This document shows, piece after piece, positions 49,030 through 60,401 of a DNA stretch of 64,000 bases. Below the pieces are notes generated by a model, which saw only the letters and a list, made by a program, of their open reading frames with translations, had not been told where the DNA came from and did no database searches. Source of the stretch: Setaria digitata. Taxonomy: Eukaryota > Nematoda > Chromadorea > Rhabditida > Setariidae. The translations under genes were made by a program, and so were the position numbers. The number at the start of each line of letters is the position of its first letter. Position 1 is the first letter of the stretch. The DNA lies in NCBI GenBank assembly GCA_003640385.1, contig RCAB01000242.1, forward strand, positions 30,601 through 94,600, read 5' to 3'.

Positions 49030-52000
49030 TTTGGAATATCTAGAATGAGAAAATATTGAAAGACGGAGAGAGTTATCACTTCGAATGATAACAACTGATA
49101 AATAGATCTTTATCACGAAGTACTGTTCGAATGCGACTAATTTGAAATCGAACTTGAATAACTGAAAGGTACTATTTTTCGTTGAAAGAGGACTTTCCTT
49201 TGCCATTATATCTATAATGAATTTTTTCTCAATTAACAATATGTTTGAATTTAAAAATAATGAATGGTTATATTCCTAGGTAAATAAACACATAAATATA
49301 GACCAATCAGATTTTGAATTTAAGCAAGAAAAAGAAAACAAAATTAAATTATTAAATTTAGTCAGTATTTGCATATTAATAGAGACTTTTTCTTATCCTT
49401 CTTTGTCATTATTTATCATGTGATTTCAACAAATTTAACGCTTAAAAAAGATAACTTTCGATGATAACAGAAAAGGAAGTCGATGTAAATGAGAGCGTAT
49501 AAATTCAATATGAACATAAATAAAATGATTAAAAGTATTAAAAATTCAGAAATTAAATAAAACATAAATGTATATATTTTTTCCTTTAATTTTAATTTGA
49601 GTAAAAAAAAAAAAAAGAAATGAAAATTCGAAAATTTATACTGCAATTTAGTTCATCTAAACTCCACAAGTTTAAATAAATCATTTTCAATTAATTTCTT
49701 TTGAAAATTTATTTGTACTTCTTTCAAAAATTTCCAAAATTCCTGCAGATGGAAAAGTGTAAGCTGTACGAATTTAATTATTTCAGTAAATTTCATGAAT
49801 ATCCAAAAATTTATTTCTTCTCGTGCCATATTGCTAAATGAATAATCACTTTTAGTGAGCCGAGAATTTCTACAGCAGATGGTTCAATCTAATAAACGGA
49901 CAGATAAAAGAAGCTGATGAAAATGTATTTATTATTCGTTTGTTTTATCAACCGTATCAAGAAGTCTTATCGCTTCAGTAAAATCGCTCCAGATGGCAAG
50001 CAGTATTTAGGAATTAATTAAGAATTAATTTCCAACAACAAATTAGTCAGGAATGTAATGAAGACCACAGTTTGAACTCGACTAACTGGAAAGAACTATT
50101 AGTTCTGTCTGTTAAATAAGAAAGAATTAGCATAATATTGGTTGGATGATAGAAATATTTTACACAAATGATTTGTTTTATGATAAAAAAAGTATCAAAA
50201 ATGAATCAGAAAAGAATGGAAATTACTGCTCATTTTTCAGCAGATAAAAAAAAAGAACAAGTTATGAATGACCATTTTTGAAATTGATAACTTTTAATCA
50301 GCGAAAAAAAAAAAAAGGAAATTTTCTTTCGCAAAAAGAATTATTTGTCATTTTAAATAATTAATTTTTCCCTTCTCGGGGATTTTTTTTTTTTTGCTGA
50401 AATTCCACTTTTGAAGTTACTATTTCACATAGCTGACAGATTTTCAACAGTTTGATTGATTGAAAAAAAAAATATTTCAATTTACTTTTTAATTTTTTTT
50501 CTCTTAAACTATTCAAACAAAAATGAATTTTAATTTTTCTAAATTATTTAAAGCACAATAATTTCACTTGAGCCATTTATTATTCCAACATTTCATCTGG
50601 CCATTTCATTTTTTCACATTTTTTTTTTTTTTTATTACGAACACAGATGCGAGAAAATTTCGCATATTACAAATGAATTAATTATTTCTTAATCGATAAG
50701 TAATGTTATTCCTGTCGGATGCGTTAAATGTCTGAAAAATTACAGTTTGAAATTTGCGAAATAAAATAATACTGTTATTATGAGATTCTTGGAAAACTGT
50801 CATGAAAAATTTTAATGAAAAGTTATGAAATTCACTTTAACTGTGTATACATTCTAATTGATAATTTTATTAGTTAAACTAGCTAATTAGTTAGTTGGTT
50901 TGACAAAGATGCACGGTTTCCTTTGATCAGGCCATACATTCTTAATGTTATCATCCTTTTCCAGCGATCAGTAAATATATTACAACACAGTAATAAAAAA
51001 TTATGATAAGAATAATTGCATTTTTTTTTTTTTACATCACTATTACAGCTCATATTTAGTCTGACCTTTGACGGTAAAACAAAAAAAAAAAAAAAGAAGA
51101 AAAAAAATTTCCAATTACTGCAAATACATGCTGTAAGTCATTTAGTTTTTCTCCTCCTTTTTTTTTTTTTTTTTTTTTAAACTCTAATAACATTTTATTT
51201 CCTAAATTCTCGTCCTTCCTCCTCTTCTTTCCATCTAAAAATGGTCCATTTTATATTTTATTCTGTTCATTTAGTATAAATTTCTAAAATTTTAATCAAT
51301 ATTAAATTTTTTTTTTTTTTTTTCAAATCCTATAACAATTCCAATAGGGCACAATTCATGTACCCTTTTTGAAACAAATCTACACCTCAACTGTATAAAA
51401 TGATAAAGGAAATAAAAAAAAAAATTAGCACTGCATATCTGACCATACACAACTTCAACTTTGCATATGTATATCATAATTAGTAAATGTAGTTCGAAAT
51501 AATTATCATGATAAACGGCGGACAGAAAGATTATTTTTTATCTCGCTAATTGCTACAGTCTTAAACAAATTGATTTTGTACAAAGCATAAATCGTGATCG
51601 CAAATAATTATTACGAATATTATTGCAAGCAAAAATGGTAGAAAAGTGGTATTATTTAAATGAATTCGGTAAACTTGCAATGATTTTTGTTTTTTCTTCA
51701 AATTTATTGCAACAAATATTATTTCATATTTCATAGTGAACTGTACGATACAGTACCACAAGCTACAGTGCCACAAGCTACAGTACCATGTCATTTATAC
51801 GCTATAGCAAGGTATATATTAAGGAGTACACTATTTGAAGGCGAAAATAATTCAGTTTTCTAGTTTTTCCCCTTCAGAGTTTCTAAAATTAAGTCTACAA
51901 TTAAGTCTTCGTTTGGTGGACGAAAGTGTAATTTTAGAAAGCATAAAGGTTAACTTTCAATCTGAGCGTGTAAAAAACTTGTCTATCTCACGTTTTCCGT

Positions 52001-52287
52001 AGCGGTTGACGGACGAGACGTAAACATTGCCGGATCGAAAAGAAAACCACTCACCCGCAGTGGAAGAAGAAAACATAAGCTAGCTCAACACGTGAATTCA
52101 CTAAACAATTCATAAAATTCGTCCTCGATTCCGTGAACATTATGTTGGCCGAACTTTAGCAACATGATCATCTGATAGTGTTCATGGCGTGTTATCATTT
52201 ATCATTTAAGCTGATAACGTCGAGAGCGCAAATGTTGCATCCGTTTAGGTCGGGAAATGCAATCTACTTTCGATTCATTTGAGAATT
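49030..52287. other. Long divergent intergenic region before ferrochelatase
   Basis: About 3.3 kb of very AT-rich sequence with many A/T homopolymers. ORFs at 49416-49646, 51292-51477 and 51561-51794 are low-complexity and unsupported. The last 300 bases before the ferrochelatase start are less AT-rich and probably hold its promoter; CCGTTTAG at about 52240-52250 could serve as its spliced-leader acceptor. Confidence 0.5.
51750..51788 (+). repeat. 15-bp direct repeat, about 2.6 copies
   Basis: ACAGTACCACAAGCT, ACAGTGCCACAAGCT and the partial ACAGTACCA follow one another without gap, 500 bases upstream of the ferrochelatase start. Confidence 0.85.
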
Positions 52288-55200
52288 ATGTTTGTAGTAA
52301 GGCTACTGGAATGTCAGGTACGTGTGATACGTAAATTCTTGATGTACGCCATGAACAGTATTCGAATATGGCGTATGATTCAGTGTACGAGTTCGTCAGA
52401 GAGCACGAAAGTTCATGGTACTATCACTGGAAATGAATCGATATCAGTGGTTTGTTTTTGTAGTGTAGTACCGGGAGATTGCTACTAACTGGTTTACTTT
52501 CTGTCTCGGTCTGTCCCGCGATAACCTGTATAAAAGTCTGCCCGAAAAATCCTGTAGGGAAATAATATTTTGCAGTGTGTTACTGTAAATATGACCAAAT
52601 TAATATTATGATCATTTGAATGGGTTAAAATAAGTGATTTATTAGTATGTCATGAGGACTTTTTTGTTAAGACTTTTCCTGAGAGTTTATTTGCCGAAAT
52701 TCCTTTCAAGAGATTCACTTTTTTTTTTTTTTTTTTTTTATCTGTGCTTCTGTTTTTTGTTTGGCAATGTCTTGTGATATGTTTTTGTGTTGTCAATAAT
52801 ATTCCGGTAGTTTAGAACAGGATCATTTAAAAAAAAAAAAAAAAAAATAAAGGTCATTAGTTAGTCGAATTCCATTAGGATTTAGTTTTCATGGAGGTTT
52901 TTTTTTTTCTGAACATACAGTTGACATAGCTCAAAATTTGCTTTATTAATGGATCATTCTATCAGGATCGAATGAACTCTTGATGGGGTTATTTATTTTG
53001 GAATTTTCATCGCCGTATGTTACTTTAAATATTTATTTCAGGGATTAAAGAAAATTGGTGTAATTCTGGTAAATACTGGTACACCGTCGGGTTATAGCTA
53101 CTGGCCGATCAGGCGATATTTATGGGAATTTCTGAGCGATCAACGAGTTATCGAGCTGCCGCGGATTTTCTGGTGGCCTGTCTTGCATTTGCTTGTTCTT
53201 ATCAGGCCGTTTAACATAGGGAAAAGCTATAGGTAATATAAACTTTTCTACGGAAAAAATGTTTGAGTTGAGTTTAGTAAAAGGCTTATTGCTACTGATG
53301 TTTGTCCCAAATGATAAAAATGTATGATAATGATAAAGTAGGTGAAAAAGTCATGAATATAATGAAAAAATGATAGCAAATATGAAGATGTAAGAAGGAT
53401 TATAATAAAAATGAGATTTAGATCGTGTTGGAACACAATATTAGATGAATCGCCCTTGCGAACCACGACTCGTAATCAAGCTGCTAAATTGGCTAAACGT
53501 TTATGTGATCAGCCTGTAATTTTACAATTTATTTTTTCTTTTCTTCGTTTGGAGAGAAGTAATAACAATAACAATATTATTATTAGCAATATTAATTAAT
53601 GGTTAAGCAAAATAAATAAAAGTAATCTACTCATATTTTATCAGCGAAATTTGTCTTAGCCATAAGTTAGAAATCGAATTACTATTTACCAAAATGATTT
53701 TAAGCAATTGATTAGCATTGTTTTTAAGACGCATTTTTTATGGGAGAGAGGATGATGATTACATTAAAAGTAATAGCAAAAAGAATTTTATTATTCATTT
53801 CTGTCAATCGATAGGTCATTATTAATTATTACCATGTTTAAAGTGGTATGGTAAAATAATAAATACAAATATATATATTTTTTAAATTTATACATATATA
53901 TAAATTATGGATTAGTACCTGAGGTGTATAAGTAGTATAAAAGTGTAAAAGATTATTTAATTATTTGAAAAAAGTATTTTATTGACCTATATTTTTGACG
54001 TTTTTATACAATCAGTTTCATTAATTTCTTTTATTTAACATTGTTTCATCTTGAAATTTAATAACAGAAATTTAGATTTCAGTTGACTGGGCATTTCGGT
54101 ATGGGGAACCGTCGATTGCTTCTCGAATAAGCAAATTAAAGACCGAAGGCATTCTTTTTCACAACAATCTTAATTTTGAAGTTTTTTGTCAAGGAAGAAA
54201 AATTTTTGTTTCTTACGGTGCTGCATTCTGATATTAACGAAAATTTGAGATGCAATTTTAAATAAGTAATAAAATTTATCAGCAAAATTTTTTGTGGTTA
54301 AGGAACAGATCTCAGGAACCGTAAGAAACAAAAAGGAACCGGTTCAGCCGAAGATAGGGTTTTCGTTAAGCGACACGGTTCGCTAGATAAGGAAAGTCGG
54401 CACAGTAGGTCCTCAACTTCAAAATCAAAATAGTTTTGGGTCTAAGGACTGGCCAATCAGGCAGTAATATGATGAATGGCTCGATCCATGTCATGTAACA
54501 TTTGTATTGAAAAATATATCTGTTTTAAATCTGATTGTTTTCAAATTCAAATAGTGTTGATTTTTTAGCGAAATTTTCGTCTGAAAAATTTAAAAATTTT
54601 AGGATGTAATAAGCTTGTTATAGTTCCACTGTTTCCGCAATTCTCCGCTGTTACGAATGCTTCCGTTTTTGATGAGGTTTCGTTACTGTTCATTTCTACC
54701 TAACAACATGTGTGTATAATGGGCTTAACTTCAAATTTTATTTAATTCAAACGCTTAATGCAATAAATTTAATATTTAAAAAAATCAGTCCGGTTATTTA
54801 TGTATTTTCTTTTCTTAGATTTTTCTAATATTGAAAAGTTTTGCCTAGCAAAGATTCCTTCTATTTATCAGACTTGTCGTTGCCTGATGAAGCAGCGTCA
54901 TCAAATGGCTTTATCAGTGGTGCCTGCATTCTATGATAACAAAATGTATGTCGAGGCAATTGTTAAGCATCTGGGTGCTGCTTTAAGAAAATTTCGGACA
55001 GCACCGGAAGTGGTTATTGTTTCATATCATGGCATACCGCTATCGTATCAGATAAACGGGGATCCATATGGGTTTCAGTGCAAGCATACAACAGCACTAA
55101 TACGGTTTGTGTTTTTTGTGCAAAAGAAGTTTTTATTAGCACAGCATTTTAGATTCCTCATGCGAGAGGGTAGCATTTATGATTCCGATATAACATTTCA

Positions 55201-55872
55201 TGTTTTTCTTCTAGACAAAGTATGCCAACTTTTAACTGTGATTTACTAACAACATTCCAATCTCGACTTGGGCCTGCAGAATGGTTGAAGCCGTACACTG
55301 ATGAAACTGTCATACAACTCGCCAAGTAAATTTTTAGAATCCGAATTGGCAAGACTTTGGCTTAAAATCTTTAAATAACTTTTAGGACTTAACTTAGTAG
55401 AATTTCTAGTCCGAAATGCATCAGATAGATGCATTCACTAATGGGATTAAGTAGTGAAAATTTGAATAATTTTTGATTCTTTCAAACTTACAGGAGTGGA
55501 GTGAAACGAATTATGGTAATCGCACCAGGGTTTTTTAGTGATTGTCTAGAAACAACTGAGGAACTTGGATCTGAACTTGCCGATAATTACCGGTATTTTA
55601 GTTTCTGATTAAGATTTAGCCGAAAAAGAAAAAGAAAATTATCATGCAGCAAATTTATAAAGCCTTACATTTTACATTTAAAGTCAACTGAAATTTTTAA
55701 AACATGATTCTGTATTTTTATAAATAATAAAGTTGTTTTCTTATTTTTTTTTTTTTTTTTTAGAAAATATGGTGGAGAAGAATTTGTATATGTACCATGT
55801 TTGAATGACAGCACCGAAGCGATCGATCTTCTTGAATCACTCTCCCGAAAGCACATCCAGTGTTTTCTGTGA
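52288..55872 (+). CDS. FECH: Ferrochelatase of bacterial (alphaproteobacterial) type, laterally acquired
   Basis: Inserts ferrous iron into protoporphyrin IX, the last step of haem synthesis. Nine exons: 52288-52317, 53042-53232, 53422-53515, 54076-54148, 54603-54676, 54872-55104, 55215-55325, 55494-55592, 55764-55872; 337 residues. The sequence follows rhizobial-type HemH: KKIGVILVNTGTPSGYSYWP, RRYLWEFLSDQRVIELPRIF, SCWNTILDESPLRTTTRNQA, VDWAFRYGEPSIASRISKLK, LVIVPLFPQFSAVTNASV, TFQSRLGPAEWLKPYTDE. The catalytic His207 (VSYHGIPLSYQINGDPY) and Glu288 (GFFSDCLETTEEL) are present, and no stop breaks the frame. The short first exon (MFVVRLLECQ) could be part of a mitochondrial lead. The intron after 54148 fits only with a GC donor. 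Spliceosomal introns and nematode neighbours show it is in the worm genome, not Wolbachia. ATTAAA at 55903 may be the poly(A) signal. Confidence 0.94.
54205..54332. repeat. 15-bp inverted repeat with 98-bp spacer
   Basis: TTTGTTTCTTACGGT at 54205-54219 is exactly complementary to ACCGTAAGAAACAAA at 54318-54332, inside the fourth ferrochelatase intron. It could be a remnant of a small mobile element or an RNA hairpin; no terminal duplication was identified. Confidence 0.8.
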
Positions 55873-58800
55873 CTCTTTAATTCCACCTCTTTTTATAATT
55901 CCATTAAAGATACAAGTACAGGATACATTAGTCCAGATTTGTTCTTGAGTGTTTTTAATCTTAATTCTTTAAATTATCAATTATCTATTTTTTTTATCAA
56001 ACATTTGTAACTGCGGAATTCTATTAATATTAATATGCTGAATATTATAATACCTCTTATTATCTATTTATATTTATAAATGCTTCATAAGGTAAAATGT
56101 TAAGTATGCTGTGTAATTGAAACTTAAATTTGCACCGTAATATTGAGATTTAAATTTGAATCAAATCTATACAAGCAAAATTAAATTGTTAAATCACTTT
56201 AATTTGAATATTTATGGTCTGGTAAATATGGCAAATATTCCATCCTGAAAATGGTTCATCGGAATGTCTCCTATTAAATCTTGCCTCACTTTAAGATTTT
56301 TTTTCCAAACTTGCCCAAGAAATAAAATGCACGAACATTTTCTTTATTCACCGCTTTATGAAAAAATATATTTTTTTAATAAAAAATGTCAAAAGTTTCA
56401 TTCTTTTGCGAGTTGAATGAAATCAGTTTTTTTCGCAATTTTAACAATAACTTGATGTCATTTTTCATGACAATTTTAACAGTTTACTGAGGTGTGGCTT
56501 GCATTTCGATTTCTTTTTTTTGAACGAAATTTTCCAGCCATAATTTTTGATCAGTTAACCGCAATGAAACACAGAAAATATTTGTATTCCCAAATTTCTT
56601 CTATTCGTTTACTCATTTAATCAAATGTCACATATTTGAATGAGCCTAATGGGAATCTGATTTATAAATAATTTCGGTTGTTTAATACTTTTTGTCATCA
56701 CAGAAATTTATTGGCTAATCCTTGCTCAAGGATAATTATCATCCTTGAACAACTGGTGCAATTTGGATCACGTGAGAAAAGAAAGTAAAACAATTGCTGT
56801 TTAGTGAGGATTAGAAATTGGATTAATCTCGGATAAGTACTCTTGTAAAAGTTGAGGAATCGTAACAATTTGTTCGTAATCTTAGGATTATTTTCGCTGA
56901 AGTGTGAAATTGAAACATTTCTTCTCATTTAATTTTTTTTTTGACTTTTACAAGTTTCGTAAAATTGTTTTCCAAAATGAGAGTGATTTTTTTTATAGAA
57001 GATAAATTTTGCAATTTATTTTTTAAAAGATTAACAATTCCTTGAAAATGCTAACTAGGTGCAAATGTTGCTTATCACTGACTCATAAATTTAGATAAGT
57101 ATGTGTTTTAGATTATAATAAAAATTATCATCTAATGACTACTGCCAAACGGATTTTATTGAGATTTTTAATCCTAGTGCTATGAATAATCGACTAAAAT
57201 TTTCAAATTAAAGATGGAAATTTTTAAAGTTGCTCACAAGCATTTTCAAAATACCCATTTAAACATTATTGAATAGTGTAAAACTAATGTTCAGATTCAA
57301 ATTCTTTCGTCTAAAATTTCAAATTAAGTGACAAGGCTGGTAATAATTGCAGTTTATTAAACATTTTACAAAAAGAAAGAAAAAAAAAAAGCATAATCGA
57401 GTTGTTACAGCAATGAAAATAAATGAGGTAACAGATATCGAGAAATAATAACCACATAAGCGAACAAGTTTCTTTTATACAAATGGCGGTATTTTCCTCA
57501 CTTATCATCTAATTTCTTTTACGATTCATCAAATGCGGTATGTGTCTAATTGCAATTTTGATTTGTTGAAGTTTTTGAATAAATTTCATCATTTTATAAG
57601 AAGAGATCAGCACACTTCTGAGAGTGTATTTATTTGGTAGTAGGAAAATTATCTCTAGTCTAGACTATTATATGAATGGAGGAAAAAAAATAATAACAAT
57701 AAACTTTAAGTTAACGAAAGTATAAGCCTGAATATTGGTCCGCAAGCTAACGAAATTTGAAGGCAAAAAAAAAAAGAAAAAAATGAAATAGGGAATTCAG
57801 GTAAGCAAAAGTTCATAAATATTGCCAAGGGCTGGTTGGTTTAGGAAGTATTAGCGCCGAAAAGACCAGCACTTTTCGTCTGAAAAATGTGACTTTGATA
57901 GCAGAGAAGTACTTTTCGTATTTGCTAAGCCATCAATAAAAAAAAAAAAAAATTACATTTTTTAAAATTTGCCATCAATAATAATGATAAATGATAAGGA
58001 TCAAATCAATAAAAACACATTTAGTTTTACAGAAATGTTTTTTGAATTATTGTTTCCATTTTTTTTTCATTTTTGATACCGATGAGAATGATGCAGCAAT
58101 TAATTAAATTTTTTTTTATTGATAAAAAGATGAAATTTCGATTATTTTTCTTTCTAGAAAAGAATGACTGAATGGAATTACAAATGAAAAAAGAAAAGTC
58201 CTTAAAGTTAAATCTTTGAACTTTCCCTCTGAAGGATGGAAACTCTGTCAGTAAATTCATTGTTTCTAAATTCAGTAAAAAAAAAAAAATAAAAAATAAA
58301 AAAAAAAAAAAAAACAAGCAAACAAAATTAACCAAAGTATTAATGAACTGTTTCATAATAAAAAAATAATAATAATAATTTGCAGTAAAAATTTTAGTCA
58401 AAACTTTTACAATAATTTCAATTTTACTTTTCGCCTATTCGGATATTTCAAATATTTTGCTTCCACACTCAAAAGAACAACGAGTGATTGAAAAAAAAAT
58501 TAATTTCCAGAAAAGAAGGAAAGTTAAATAGGAAATTTTTTTTTTTTTTTTTGATCAAATGAACCAGTACAGAAAGAAATGCAACACAATTAATGAAATC
58601 ATTTAAAAATTTCCTCAGCTTATTTTACTATTCGAATCTTTTAACATCACCAAAAAAAAAAAAAATTGTCGTTTGTATTTTTCAACCCAATTATCAGTTT
58701 CCTTATATTTATCATTTATCTGGTAGCAAAATTTTTGCTGCCACTGTTTAAATGATAAATTTTACTTCATTTTTAGAAATTTATCGATCTGAGCAAATCA

Positions 58801-59128
58801 GCTAGCCAATCAAAATGTTTGGATTATCACATTTATTGACCGAATAATTTCTCGTATTTCCGAGAATTATAAATTATTTTCAATTGAGAAAATTAGTGTA
58901 CTTTAAAAATATTTAATAAAAGAATTCCTGAGAAAATTCCTGGCAATTTAATAAACTTTCTAACATGTTAATCATACATTTTGATTAGTTAGGAAATTAA
59001 TTTCAAAAGGATTTTATAAACTTAATATAGAGTGATAAAATTCAAGTAAGGCAGTAGTATAATTCTCGAGTAAAATGAAAATATTACAATAAACCCTTTG
59101 CACGTAATCAGTATTTGAAGTTTCGTTA
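55873..59128. other. Long convergent intergenic region
   Basis: About 3.3 kb of AT-rich DNA between ferrochelatase and the membrane-protein gene. ORFs (56698-56928, 57311-57508, 58027-58401, all minus) are phenylalanine/lysine-rich products of T/A tracts. No gene, RNA or element seen. Confidence 0.6.
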
Positions 59129-60401
59129 TCAGCGTCTTGCATCATAATCCTTATCATCGTCATCATACAGTTGCTTATACAGTGGACAGCAAAAGCAGCA
59201 CCAGCATGATAGAAAAACTAGCACTGCAAATGAATTAATTGTTTGATTGAAAGTGAACCCCGATCGTATCATATGATATGGCTATTTCACCGCGATACTG
59301 CGGTCGGACAACTAAGCACACCTAACATTGGCTATTCCTTCCTGTATTATTGAATGGACAGATATTATCAGAGGATTACTAATTAACTGGGGATTACCAG
59401 AAAATGCTAATCATTTTGTGGCATTGTTATAGAAATGTAAATGGTAATTAATTGCAAAGGAAAACTTACAAGCTGCCAAAACAATGGAAGAGATAATTAT
59501 AGCAATTAGTGCACCGGTTGGAATAGCAAATGGGCAACAAGATGGTTTCCATGAGCCTAAATAAGGCCAAGTGCAGCACCAATTGTAGCTATCCCAGTCT
59601 GTCGGTTGCGGACAGTAAGCCAGATAACCTGACATTTGGCGAGGATAAAATTAATTGAAATTAAATGCATGAACTGATTATTGTACCTGGTTTCAGAAAC
59701 TGTTATCATTCATTATTCTAGCAGCTAAAGGTGCAATGGGATCAGTGATAAGGTTTATTGATATTAAATGCATGAACTGATTACCGTATCCAGATGGACA
59801 CCACCAAATCTTTCTGTTCCCAAGACGTCCCTCAATGTAATGCGATAACGGATTGTGCAATTGACCGCTTACGATATCGCCTACAAAGAAAATTTCAGAC
59901 AAAAAAAAAAATGCCGAAATTTTTTGGAAATAACCGTATAATCCATAACGGTATCGGTAGTACGGTATGCTACCGTACCACCAGTAAATGATTTTATTTT
60001 CATTTAATATATGTGGTTTATTAAACATCATAACAGGGGGCTTTAATTTAGCTTGGGAAAGAGAGTGAAACATGAAGGCGAAAAAAGGAATTGTCGTATG
60101 TTCACGTAATTTACGTCAGTAACGAGCAATGTTGTTTTGGTTATCTTATTGTTCCGTAAAAGCATTCAATCCTGAATTTTTTGTAATTTAGATGAAATGT
60201 GTCAAAAGAAAATTACTTCTTTTTATTGTACTGAACAAGAGAAGGAAATTTTTTTCGACAAACTATGATTCATTTTGAAGAAAAACAAGAATGAAAAATT
60301 AGTTCGTCTGAAAAAATAATTCTTCAAGGATTGTTTCGAAAACACTTACTCAGTGTGATTATCAAATAACATGGCCAAATATGCATCAGTTTGATCAACA
60401 T
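59129..60401 (-). CDS. Small Cys-rich single-pass membrane protein with acidic tail
   Basis: Four exons (60401-60350, 59880-59785, 59628-59470, 59223-59129) join in phase 1 throughout to give 133 residues. An N-terminal signal peptide (MLIKLMHIWPCYLIITLS) is followed by a short Cys/Trp-rich ectodomain (RKIWWCPSGYGYLAYCPQ, WCCTWPYLGSWKPSCCPF), one transmembrane helix (ALIAIIISSIVLAALLVFL), a juxtamembrane CWCCFCC likely to be palmitoylated, and a cytosolic tail ending YDDDDKDYDARR. The layout resembles the Shisa/WBP1/VOPP1 type of small membrane adaptors, but I do not assign it to a family. The region before the ATG is a long A-rich tract on the coding strand. Confidence 0.75.
59660..59783. 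repeat. 21-bp direct repeat 103 bp apart
   Basis: The same 21 bases occur at 59660-59680 and 59763-59783. Both lie within the second intron of the membrane-protein gene, and the second copy runs up to its splice donor. Probably a partial tandem duplication with later divergence. Confidence 0.85.

Noticed and set aside
52288..55872. Wolbachia contamination as the source of the ferrochelatase
   Set aside because: The gene has spliceosomal introns with T-rich acceptors and lies among nematode genes, which a bacterial contig would not show.
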